DNA of 40,838 nt from Methylococcaceae bacterium. Its GTDB lineage: Bacteria; Pseudomonadota; Gammaproteobacteria; Methylococcales; Methylomonadaceae. The notes beneath the pieces are model-generated. The model ran no database searches. It was not told the DNA's origin and saw nothing but the letters and a program-made list of their open reading frames with translations. This document shows, one piece after another, positions 1 through 8,282 of the stretch. Within the stretch, counting starts at the first letter, position 1. Each line of letters opens with the position of its first letter. The translations under genes were made by a program, and so were the position numbers. Where the stretch lies: the NCBI GenBank assembly GCA_030627265.1, contig DAOUSK010000008.1:1-40838 (forward strand). The letters run 5' to 3'.

Positions 1-298
1 AAGGTTTGATGGGCTTAAGATGCATGATTATGTGGTAATGCCTAATCATTTTCATGGAATTATTGAATTAAATAGTGGCGATAAACAATTAGGGGATATT
101 GTTGGCGCTTTCAAATCACTTTCTACAAATGCGTATATTGCTGGTGTTAAGTTTGATGGTTGGACGCGGTTCAGTAAGCGCTTTTGGCATCGTAATTATT
201 TTGAACATGTGATTAGAGATGAGGCGGGGTACCTAAAAATATCTGAATATATTAAGAATAATGTTCTGAAGTGGGATTTAGATAGGTTTTATCAGTAA
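1..298 (+). CDS. REP-associated tyrosine transposase (RAYT / IS200-like Y1 HUH transposase), 5' end outside window
   Basis: ORF MHDYVVMPNHFHGIIEL... contains the HUH motif (NHFHGI) and the terminal Y..NN..KW..D region typical of RAYT/Y1_Tnp proteins. The annotated ATG at 20 is internal to the usual N-terminus. Confidence 0.85.
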   Translation, partial: RFDGLKMHDYVVMPNHFHGIIELNSGDKQLGDIVGAFKSLSTNAYIAGVKFDGWTRFSKRFWHRNYFEHVIRDEAGYLKISEYIKNNVLKWDLDRFYQ

Positions 299-335
299 GG
301 AAGGATCTTATCCTTACGGTTTTGTGTTTATTTTC

Positions 336-437
336 GTAGGGGTGCCCCTCGTGGGTACCCGCAAATCATGGCGTAAACAATACGTTGCTTATGTTTTTGT
401 GCGAATTAAGGGCAACCACGAGGGCTTGCCTGTACGG
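336..437. repeat. imperfect ~100 bp palindrome next to the RAYT gene (REP/BIME-like)
   Basis: Arm gtaggggtgcccctcgtgggtaccc pairs with the reverse complement of gggcaaccacgagggcttgcctgtac. Confidence 0.6.
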
Positions 438-502
438 TTAGGTGCGTGGGTGTTATCAATTGCATTTATAGAATGCAGAATTATTTACAAGTAAATTAAA
501 TT

Positions 503-1669
503 ATGAAAATAGCAATTGCAGGTACAGGGTATGTGGGGCTTTCTAACGCTATGTTATTGGCACAGCATAATGAGGTTGTGGCGTTAGATATTATCAAGGA
601 AAAAGTAGAGGGGCTTAATAATAAGCAGTCACCGATTATTGATACGGAAATTGAGGATTTTTTACAGAATAAAAAGCTTAATTTTAGTGCAACTTTAGAT
701 AAGGAGCTTGCTTATACGGGGGCGGCTTTTGTTATTATCGCAACGCCTACCGATTATGATGCTGAGACGAATTATTTTAATACTAGCTCGATTGAGTCGG
801 TTATTAAGGACGTTTTAGAGATTAATCCGCAGGCGGTTATGGTGATTAAATCAACCGTTCCTGTGGGCTACACCGCTAAAATCCGTCAAGATTTCGCAAC
901 GAATAATATTATTTTTTCGCCTGAGTTTTTAAGGGAAGGGCGAGCGCTGCATGATAATTTACATCCTTCTCGAATTATTATCGGTGAGGAATCTGCAAGG
1001 GCTAAGCAGTTTGCTGATTTATTAGTAGAAGGCGCAGTTAAAGAAAATATTGACGTGTTGTTTACGGATTCTACGGAAGCGGAAGCGGTTAAGTTGTTTT
1101 CTAATACGTATTTGGCAATGCGAGTTGCTTATTTTAATGAATTAGATAGCTATGCTGAAGCACATGGTTTAAATAGTAAGCAGATTATTCAAGGTGTAGG
1201 CTTAGATCCGCGTATTGGTAGTCATTATAATAACCCTTCTTTTGGTTACGGTGGTTATTGTTTGCCTAAGGATACTAAGCAGCTTAGGGCTAATTATGAA
1301 AGTGTGCCTAATAGTTTGATTGCGGCGATTGTGGATGCAAATAGTACGCGTAAAGATTTTATTGCCGATGCGATAATCAAACGAAATCCAACGGTGGTGG
1401 GTATTTATCGTTTGGTGATGAAAAGTGGTTCAGATAATTTTCGTTCTTCTGCGATACAAGGAGTGATGAAGCGGATAAAAGCAAAAGGAATTGAGGTTGT
1501 TATTTATGAACCTGCTTTAAAAGAGTCTGAGTTTTTTCGATCTAAAGTGATTTCTGATTTAAGTGAGTTTAAGCAGCTGGCTGATGTAATTATTGCGAAT
1601 CGTTTATCAGACGATATTGTTGATGTAAAAAATAAGGTTTATACACGTGATTTATTTGGTAATGATTAA
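503..1669 (+). CDS. ugd: UDP-glucose 6-dehydrogenase
   Basis: [21 protein letters not shown] Rossmann start, [23 protein letters not shown], and [14 protein letters not shown] catalytic Cys motif. Confidence 0.95.
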   Translation: MKIAIAGTGYVGLSNAMLLAQHNEVVALDIIKEKVEGLNNKQSPIIDTEIEDFLQNKKLNFSATLDKELAYTGAAFVIIATPTDYDAETNYFNTSSIESVIKDVLEINPQAVMVIKSTVPVGYTAKIRQDFATNNIIFSPEFLREGRALHDNLHPSRIIIGEESARAKQFADLLVEGAVKENIDVLFTDSTEAEAVKLFSNTYLAMRVAYFNELDSYAEAHGLNSKQIIQGVGLDPRIGSHYNNPSFGYGGYCLPKDTKQLRANYESVPNSLIAAIVDANSTRKDFIADAIIKRNPTVVGIYRLVMKSGSDNFRSSAIQGVMKRIKAKGIEVVIYEPALKESEFFRSKVISDLSEFKQLADVIIANRLSDDIVDVKNKVYTRDLFGND

Positions 1670-1715
1670 GGTATGCGGATTAATTATTACCTGAAAGCTG
1701 GATGCTAATGTAACA

Positions 1716-1831
1716 GTAGGGTACGCATTGCGTACCTTTCGGTCTCATGTAGCCTGATGGAGTATTACGGAATACAAGGATGTACGGTGCATTCACTTTC
1801 CCGTATTCCGCAAGCTGCATACAGGCTACAT
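1716..1831. repeat. composite palindromic intergenic repeat (family B): gtagggtacgcattgcgtacc plus a long inverted repeat
   Basis: gtacgcattgcgtac palindrome, then atgtagcctgatggagtattacggaatac / gtattccgcaagctgcatacaggctacat inverted arms. Related unit at 38400. Confidence 0.7.
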
Positions 1832-1952
1832 GGGTTTTTTATGATGTTATAAAGATGTTAAGATGCTATCTATAATAAATAGGAAATTTCGACAGCCTAG
1901 GGCACGTCTCAATCTATTAGGGTTAATGTTAATAACTAGGAAATTATAAGCT

Positions 1953-3176
1953 GTGAAAATTGCGTACTTAGCACCTGAAATCCCCGCCTTATCGGCAACT
2001 TTTGTTTATAAAGAAATTTTGGCATTGCAGCAGCTAGAATTTGATGTTGCATGCTTTTCGGTGCACCGCCCTAATCCAATTGCTACCGATGCAGGGCTGG
2101 ATACCCTTAAACAGGGTATTCATTTTCTTTATGAAAGCTCTAAGTGGGGGATTATAAAATCACATATCAAATTGTTATTCAAATCACCTATTCGGTATTT
2201 TTGTACGGCTTATCAGTTAATCAGTGATATTTTTTCTGTCGGATTATTGTCTAGAAATGCACTAGGGCTGGTTTTTAGGTTTTTTTATGCGGGGCGATTA
2301 GCTGATCAGTTACTTAAACAGCAATGCCAGCATTTACATATTCATTTTGCGCATGTCCCGACAGATATCGGTATGTATGCGGCCTCTTTCATTGATATTC
2401 CTTTTAGTGTGACAGCGCATGCGAATGATATTTTTGAACGCGGGTGGCTGTTAAAGCAGAAGGTTGCACGCTGTGCTTTTTTTGCAACGATTTCTGAGTT
2501 TAATCGGCGTTATTTGTTAGGTTTAGGTGTTGATGCGGATAAGCTAAAAATTGTACGTTGTGGTGTGGATGCTAAGCAATTTTCTACACGTAAAAATTTT
2601 GTTTCGGCTGAGCGTGTGAAAATTGGCACAGTAGGGCGTTTGGTTGAGAAAAAAGGCATTGATACTTTAATAGGGGCGATGGCTTTAATTAAGCAACAAG
2701 GTTTGCCGTGTGATTTGTTAATTGCAGGCTCTGGCCCTTTGGATGAAGAGTTAAGACAATTAGTAAAAGAGCAGCAATTGAATTCTACAGAGGTGCATTT
2801 TTTAGGTGCAATAGCGCATACTGAAGTCGCTGAGTTTATTACATCACTCGATGTTTTTGTATTGCCATGTAAGCAAGATAAAAATGGGGATATGGACGGT
2901 GTGCCGGTTGTGTTAATGGAAGCGATGTTATCTGGCGTGCCTGTTATATCCACTGAATTATCGGGTATTCCTGAATTAATCTTAAATCAACAAACGGGGC
3001 TTCTAGTTAAGCCCGGTGATGCTAATGCTTTGGCAGAAGCAATCATACAAATTTTATCTGATGATGTGTTGAGAGCAAAAATGTTAATACAAGCGGCGGC
3101 TAAAGTGAATGATGAATTCTCTTTGCTGGGCAATGCTGAAAAATTGAAGCATCTTTTTGTGAAATCCATCCAATAA
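1953..3176 (+). CDS. glycosyltransferase family 4 (GT-B)
   Basis: GTVGRLVEKKGIDTLI and GVPVVLMEAMLSGVPVISTELSGIPELI motifs; GTG start. Confidence 0.9.
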   Translation: MKIAYLAPEIPALSATFVYKEILALQQLEFDVACFSVHRPNPIATDAGLDTLKQGIHFLYESSKWGIIKSHIKLLFKSPIRYFCTAYQLISDIFSVGLLSRNALGLVFRFFYAGRLADQLLKQQCQHLHIHFAHVPTDIGMYAASFIDIPFSVTAHANDIFERGWLLKQKVARCAFFATISEFNRRYLLGLGVDADKLKIVRCGVDAKQFSTRKNFVSAERVKIGTVGRLVEKKGIDTLIGAMALIKQQGLPCDLLIAGSGPLDEELRQLVKEQQLNSTEVHFLGAIAHTEVAEFITSLDVFVLPCKQDKNGDMDGVPVVLMEAMLSGVPVISTELSGIPELILNQQTGLLVKPGDANALAEAIIQILSDDVLRAKMLIQAAAKVNDEFSLLGNAEKLKHLFVKSIQ

Positions 3177-3367
3177 GTCTGGGTATGAGTCAACAGTATC
3201 GAATTAAAGGAGATAGAAAGTATGTTTTAGCCTCTCCTTGGTAAACATAGCTATCTACACATCTTTGTCACCTTATAAAAACAAAAAATTACAATCTTAG
3301 TTTAGTAGACAATTGGTCTTTTATAGCAATCCCCTGTATTAAAATCGGATAACTCTTATTTAAAATA

Positions 3368-4501
3368 ATGCAAAATTCAAAAAAACAAGGTAATCAAAAA
3401 TCGTACTCTAGAGAAGTCTATTCTATCTTAGGCTTGCCTTTTGATGCGCTCACGCAACAGCAGGCAATAGGGGCAATTGTTTTTGCTATTGAAAATAAAC
3501 AGCGCTGCTTTTTAACGACTCCAAACCTTAATTTCTTAATTACCGCTCAGCGAGATGCTGCTTTTTATCAATCTGTTATTGATAGTGATTTGAATGTTGC
3601 AGATGGTATGCCTATTGTGTGGGTTGCTAAATTATTAGGCATTCCTATCAAAGAGCGCGTGGCAGGGTCTGATTTATTTGCAGGTTTATCCAAACTAAAA
3701 GGACGAGATAAAAAAATCTCTGTGTTTTTCTTTGGAGGCCAAGAAGGAGTGGCGGCTAAAGCCAGTACGCAATTAAATATAAGCAGTGAAGGTATGGTTT
3801 GTTGTGGCTACCATGATCCAGGCTTTGTATCTGTTGATGCGATGAGTTCAAAAGCCATTATTGAAAAAATCAATCAAGCTAAACCAGATTTTTTAGTGGT
3901 CGCATTAGGTGCTGCTAAAGGGCAAGAATGGATTCAGCAGAATAAAGAACAACTAAATGTCCCAGTTATTAGTCACTTAGGCGCTGTCATTAATTTTGTG
4001 GCTGGAAATGTTGAGCGCGCACCTGTGTTCTGGCAGAAAATAGGCTTGGAATGGGTGTGGCGTATCAAACAAGAACCGCAATTATGGAAGCGATATTTTT
4101 TTGATGGTATTCATTTTATAAAGTTACTTGGCCTTAATGTGTTGCCTCTTATGCTTCATCAGCGCTTAACAAGGCCAAAAAGTACGTCTAATTTTGAAAT
4201 AATTGTTTCAGACAATGAAAAGGAAATTAATATTAAATTATTGGGTCGGGCTGTTGGGCGATATTCAAAAAAATTAGAAAGTAGCCTTGAAGATGCTTTA
4301 CAGGGTGACTCTCATAAAGATGTCTGTTTAGAGTGCGCAAAGTTAATAGATATAGATGCAAGGTCAGTGAGTTTATTGTTATTGTTGCAAAAATCACTTT
4401 GCGCTCAAAAAAGAGAACTTTATTTAAAGGGTGTTTCTTCTCATGTTAAATATTTATTAAACTTACATAATGTGGGTCAGCGCTTTCAATTGATAGGATA
4501 A
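3368..4501 (+). CDS. WecG/TagA/CpsF family glycosyltransferase with C-terminal STAS-like domain
   Basis: TTPNLNFLITAQRD...NVADGMPIVWVAKLLGIPIKERVAGSDLF and VALGAAKGQEWI...GAVINFVAGNVERAP are WecG/TagA. The last ~100 aa (LLGRAVGRYSKKLESSLEDAL...LIDIDARSVSLLLLLQKSLCAQKRELYLKGVSSHVKYLLNLHNVGQRFQLIG) follow the STAS pattern. Confidence 0.85.
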   Translation: MQNSKKQGNQKSYSREVYSILGLPFDALTQQQAIGAIVFAIENKQRCFLTTPNLNFLITAQRDAAFYQSVIDSDLNVADGMPIVWVAKLLGIPIKERVAGSDLFAGLSKLKGRDKKISVFFFGGQEGVAAKASTQLNISSEGMVCCGYHDPGFVSVDAMSSKAIIEKINQAKPDFLVVALGAAKGQEWIQQNKEQLNVPVISHLGAVINFVAGNVERAPVFWQKIGLEWVWRIKQEPQLWKRYFFDGIHFIKLLGLNVLPLMLHQRLTRPKSTSNFEIIVSDNEKEINIKLLGRAVGRYSKKLESSLEDALQGDSHKDVCLECAKLIDIDARSVSLLLLLQKSLCAQKRELYLKGVSSHVKYLLNLHNVGQRFQLIG

Positions 4502-4520
4502 CCCATTTATTTCACTTTTC

Positions 4521-4630
4521 CGTAGGATGAGTAGAATGTAACACCTGCACTTTTTAAGTGCGCAGTGAACCCCGTTAACTCCACATAAAAACGATGGGTT
4601 TCGCAAAAAAATGCTCTACTCATCCTGCGC
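4521..4630. repeat. ~110 bp palindromic repeat, family A copy 1 (inverted relative to the other copies)
   Basis: cgtaggatgagtagaatgtaacacctgcac ... gatgggtttcgcaaaaaaatgctctactcatcctgcg; shares core gcgaaacccatc and the outer aggatg.gtaga arms with copies at 8006, 12331 and 17203. Confidence 0.8.
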
Positions 4631-4813
4631 GATACCTGTATTAGAAGGCTGCGTGCGTTGTACTTTAGTACAATGTTTTAATGGTCAGTTTTTAGGTATC
4701 ATCAAAGCATATTTAAAAATTATTGTGAATGTGCTTGCGCATAATTTAAAAGTGGATGGTTTGCTTTTTAACGATAAGAGCAACAGAACTTATTTAAAGG
4801 GTGGAGAAAGATT

Positions 4814-6652
4814 ATGAAAAAAATATTAATTTTATCAAGTAGTTTGGTTTTGATGGCGGGTTGTGCAACAACAGATAAGCCGGATATTGTAAGTTTAATG
4901 AATCAAGAGCTTGAAAATTCGCCCACTGCAGCTGGTGGAGTCGCGGGTGAAAATTGGGCGCGTGGCTATATTTTAGTGCAGCCTCGTGCTGGATTATCCG
5001 GTGAACAGTTTGACGAAATTGTTCGTGGTAAAGGTGGGCGATCTTTAGGTCGTTTATCTAGTTTACCTGTGCATAAAATTGCAGTACCTGAAAATGCAGA
5101 AGATGCGGTTGTGCGTGCATTATCAAAAAATCCAAGTATTAAATTTGCTGAAAAAGATATGTTGGTAGCTGCGGATGAATTTATCCCGAATGATCCTAGG
5201 TATTCAGAGGCATGGCATTTGGCAAAAATTCAAGCGCCTGCAGCGTGGGATTTAGCTCAAGGAGGCGGTATTGTCATTGCTGTTTTGGATACAGGGGTTT
5301 TTGGGGGGCACCCAGACCTAAGTTCTAAAATGGTAGCAGGTTGGAATATTCCAAGTGGTAATACAGATACTGCTGATATTAATGGGCATGGTACGGCTGT
5401 AGCAGGTTTTGTTGGTGCGGCAACAAATAACTTAGTAGGTATTAGTTCAGCTGGTTTTAACACTAAAATCATGCCTATTAGAGTTACAAATAGTGCTGAT
5501 GGTTATACATATTTCAGTGATATTGCTCAAGGAATTACTTGGGCGGCAGATCATGGCGCCCAAGTCGCTAATGCTAGTTTTAGAATTTTTCAGAGTTCGA
5601 CAGCGACCACAGCAGCTCAGTATATGCGCAGTAAAGGTGGGCTAGTCGTTAGTTCGGCAGGAAATGATAGTAAGGACTGGGGAAACGCAGATAATGCTGC
5701 AATGATAACAGTGGCTGCGACAACAAGTGCTGATGTGAAAGCTGGTTTTTCTAATTATGGTAATTATGTTGATGTAACGGCACCAGGGGCTTCTGTTTTA
5801 ACGACCAATAGAGGTGGTGGTTACAGTAAATGGAATGGGACTTCTTTTTCTTCTCCATTAACGGCAAGTGTTGTTGGCTTGATTATGTCAGCTAACCCTA
5901 ATTTAAACCCTGATCAAGTTGAATCAGTACTAGAAGCGTCGGCTGATGATTTAATCGATGGCGTAGATTGGCATATGTATTATGGGCATGGCCGAATTAA
6001 TGCAGCAGCAGCAGTACAAATGGCTTTGAATACCTCCGCAGAAGATAACCAAGCGCCAGTAGTAACGGTTTTTGCACCTGGGGAAAATGCACTTGTCAGT
6101 GGAAATGTGTCAGTTGAAGTGAGTGCCACTGATAATACGGGTGTTAATGAAGTTTCTTTATATGCGAATGGTGTTTTGGTAGCAACAGATATAACCACGC
6201 CTTATCAATTTAGCTGGGATTCAATGCAAGAATCCGATGGGGTGGTGGTGTTAAGTGCTACAGCCATTGACGCATCATTAAATGAAGGCGCCTCCAGTGA
6301 CTTAACTGTCGAAGTTCAAAATACTGTGCCAGTCGAGGATGTAACTGCGCCAACGGTAGTTATTAGTAACCCTGTTGATGGGGCAACTGTTAAAAGAACC
6401 GTTTCTATTGTTGTTGACGCGCTAGATGACGTGCAAGTTGCTGAAATTCAATTAATGATTAATGGGCAAGTAGTGAGTTCTGGTACTGCAAGTAGTATAA
6501 GTTATAGTTGGAATACGCGAAAAGTAGCAAGTGGTGTGCATGTGATTTCTGCAGTAGCAACCGATACAAGTGGTAATGTGTCTCAGCTAGCAGCCGTTAG
6601 TGTAACAATTGGCGGAGATTCAACAAGCACAAAAAGAAAAGGTAGGAAATAA
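4814..6652 (+). CDS. S8 family serine peptidase (subtilisin-like) lipoprotein with propeptide-like N-domain and two C-terminal Ig-like domains
   Basis: Lipobox LMAGCA; VIAVLDTGV (Asp), NGHGTAVAGFVG (His), NGTSFSSPLTASVVGLI (Ser); repeated APxVxxxxPxxGAxVxxxVxVxVxAxD Ig-like modules. Confidence 0.93.
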   Translation: MKKILILSSSLVLMAGCATTDKPDIVSLMNQELENSPTAAGGVAGENWARGYILVQPRAGLSGEQFDEIVRGKGGRSLGRLSSLPVHKIAVPENAEDAVVRALSKNPSIKFAEKDMLVAADEFIPNDPRYSEAWHLAKIQAPAAWDLAQGGGIVIAVLDTGVFGGHPDLSSKMVAGWNIPSGNTDTADINGHGTAVAGFVGAATNNLVGISSAGFNTKIMPIRVTNSADGYTYFSDIAQGITWAADHGAQVANASFRIFQSSTATTAAQYMRSKGGLVVSSAGNDSKDWGNADNAAMITVAATTSADVKAGFSNYGNYVDVTAPGASVLTTNRGGGYSKWNGTSFSSPLTASVVGLIMSANPNLNPDQVESVLEASADDLIDGVDWHMYYGHGRINAAAAVQMALNTSAEDNQAPVVTVFAPGENALVSGNVSVEVSATDNTGVNEVSLYANGVLVATDITTPYQFSWDSMQESDGVVVLSATAIDASLNEGASSDLTVEVQNTVPVEDVTAPTVVISNPVDGATVKRTVSIVVDALDDVQVAEIQLMINGQVVSSGTASSISYSWNTRKVASGVHVISAVATDTSGNVSQLAAVSVTIGGDSTSTKRKGRK

Positions 6653-6699
6653 AAATCCTCAGTTTTGGCGGTAATGGTCTTGTGGGAGAGAGATTTAAT

Positions 6700-6815
6700 C
6701 TCTCCGCAGCTATTTGGTTCTGCTTTATTAAGGTTGTAGCTTTTGGATCTAAAAAAAGCGGCTTAATTGATTTTTTTCAAGTGATAATAAGAAAGAGGCT
6801 TTTTAGCCTCTTTTT
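6700..6815 (+). pseudogene. decayed 3' end of a VPLPA/PEP-CTERM gene with its terminator
   Basis: gcagctatttggtt..tgctttatta..gtagcttttggatctaaaaaa..agcggcttaattgatttttt..aagaaagaggctttttagcctcttttttt aligns with the tail and terminator of the intact gene at 7805-7927, with small indels. Confidence 0.75.
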
Positions 6816-6818
6816 TTT
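6793..6818 (+). terminator. rho-independent terminator
   Basis: aagaggc tttttagcctctt followed by a T-run; same hairpin at 7901-7926. Confidence 0.75.
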
Positions 6819-6842
6819 GTTTTTTTATTGTGGATAAGGTGG

Positions 6843-6913
6843 GTAATACCAATAATTTATGCTTAAACTCATATTTTAAAAAAAACCGTTATTCCTGCAT
6901 GCTCTTAGCAGGA
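6843..6913 (-). repeat. short intergenic repeat family E, reverse-oriented copy
   Basis: Reverse complement ends ...attattggtattac and contains a ggaataacg hairpin, matching copies at 12464 and 13936. Confidence 0.45.
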
Positions 6914-6960
6914 ACCCATCATAGTCACCTCGATTTCCGGTTAAAGAGATGGGGGGGCGA

Positions 6961-7050
6961 CTGTTATAACAATCGGTAGCACTTCAACAACTACAAAAAC
7001 AAAAATAAAAAGGTAGAAAGTAAAAGCTCATAGTTTTGATGGTAAGTTGA
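6961..7050 (+). pseudogene. duplicated remnant of the S8 peptidase 3' end
   Basis: gttataacaatcggtagcacttcaacaactacaaaaacaaaaataaaaaggtagaaagtaaaagctcatagttttgatggtaa aligns with gtgtaacaattggcggagattcaacaagcacaaaaagaaaa...ggtaggaaataaaaatcctcagttttggcggtaa (6599-6674). Confidence 0.7.
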
Positions 7051-7186
7051 AGATAGGAGTTTTTTTATGAATATCCTAGTTTTAGGGATATTTTGAAAAA
7101 CTGCCCTTGAGGACAGTTGTTAATCTTTAAAAAAATGATAACATGATCACAGTTTTAATTTATTAGGTTTAATTTATTAGGAGAGT

Positions 7187-7876
7187 GTGATGAGAATTTT
7201 AAAAAGTGTTTCAATGGGTTTTATGGTAGGTATGTTGAGTGTTTCTAGTGTTCAGGCTTATACATATAATACAGTGGATACAGTGGATACTGCTCCTTTG
7301 TATAATGGAGGGAGTGGTAGTACACTAACAACATATACTGCAGCAGGTATTGAAACTGTCGGCGGCAATACTTATATGAGTTATAATTCAGCAAACTTTC
7401 AAGGTAGTAATACTGGGGATAATTTGCTAGCTAGTACACACATGGCTAATTCAGGTGATGGTGCTGAAAAGAGCTTTATTGCTGATGTTTTGGGTGTAGG
7501 TATCAACGATCTTGACTTTACTCAGACTAACTTGAAGGCTAACGTTGCAGAATCAAGTACTGGTCTTTCTACACTAACAGGTGGCGTAGAGTCTGGGTAT
7601 TTTTTATTGAAATTTGGTGGCGGTCCGGATAAGGAAGTTAATTGGTTGTTTGATAATTCTACATCTACCAGCAATTTTACTTGGTTAACTATGATTGCGC
7701 CTACAAATAAGAATGCTGTACCACTTCCATTAAGTCATGTTAGTTTTGCTTCTTGTAAGGATGGCGTAGAATGTGGTACTCCTGGCAGTGAGGTTCCAAT
7801 TCCTGCAGCCATTTGGTTGTTTGGCTCTGCTTTATTAGGATTCACAGCTTTTGGATCTAAAAAGAAAGCGGCTTAA
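7187..7876 (+). CDS. VPLPA-CTERM/PEP-CTERM sorting-domain protein (exosortase substrate)
   Basis: Signal peptide MMRILKSVSMGFMVGMLSVSSVQA; C-terminus EVPIPAAIWLFGSALLGFTAFGSKKKAA has the motif, TM segment and basic tail. Confidence 0.93.
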   Translation: MMRILKSVSMGFMVGMLSVSSVQAYTYNTVDTVDTAPLYNGGSGSTLTTYTAAGIETVGGNTYMSYNSANFQGSNTGDNLLASTHMANSGDGAEKSFIADVLGVGINDLDFTQTNLKANVAESSTGLSTLTGGVESGYFLLKFGGGPDKEVNWLFDNSTSTSNFTWLTMIAPTNKNAVPLPLSHVSFASCKDGVECGTPGSEVPIPAAIWLFGSALLGFTAFGSKKKAA

Positions 7877-7900
7877 TTAATTTTTTAAGTAACAATAAGA

Positions 7901-7926
7901 AAGAGGCTTTTTAGCCTCTTTTTTTT
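7901..7926 (+). terminator. rho-independent terminator after the VPLPA-CTERM gene
   Basis: aagaggctttttagcctctttttttt. Confidence 0.85.
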
Positions 7927-8005
7927 GGGTGAATATAATGAGCAACCCCAATATATAAACAATTAAATCCTGTTACACGATTATTTTAATCTTTTTGTCA
8001 GGTTT

Positions 8006-8115
8006 CGCGTAGGATGGGGTAGAGCGTCTTTTTGCGAAACCCATCGTTTTGGCATGGGATTGATGGGTTTCATTACGCACCAAAAAGCTGGTGCTGCACT
8101 CTCCCCATCCTGCGA
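8006..8115. repeat. palindromic repeat family A copy 2
   Basis: cgtaggatggggtagagcgtctttttgcgaaacccatcg ... gatgggtttcattacgcacc...gctgcactctccccatcctgcg. Confidence 0.85.
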
Positions 8116-8282
8116 AAAATTGAAATAAAATTAGTATTACAAAGGCTTATAACGGCCTGTAGTTGTTGGAGTTGGTATAATGGACATCGTTAGCCTCTAT
8201 AACACAAGTTAAAAACATACTAGCAGCGAAATAGAAAAATAAGGATTTATTTTATGTCCTTCATCAATACAGGTACAAACTT

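Noticed and set aside
2510-2953. 147-aa minus-strand ORF inside the GT4 gene
   Set aside because: Antisense to a clear glycosyltransferase; composition looks like a shadow frame.
4411-4806. Near-identical gaac(t)ttatttaaagggtg at 4416 and 4789
   Set aside because: Only ~18 bp, AT-rich and without flanking similarity; could be chance, although it sits at the S8 ribosome-binding region.
4611-4817. 68-aa plus-strand ORF before the S8 gene
   Set aside because: Starts inside a family A repeat, has no recognisable motif and runs into the S8 start; likely chance ORF.
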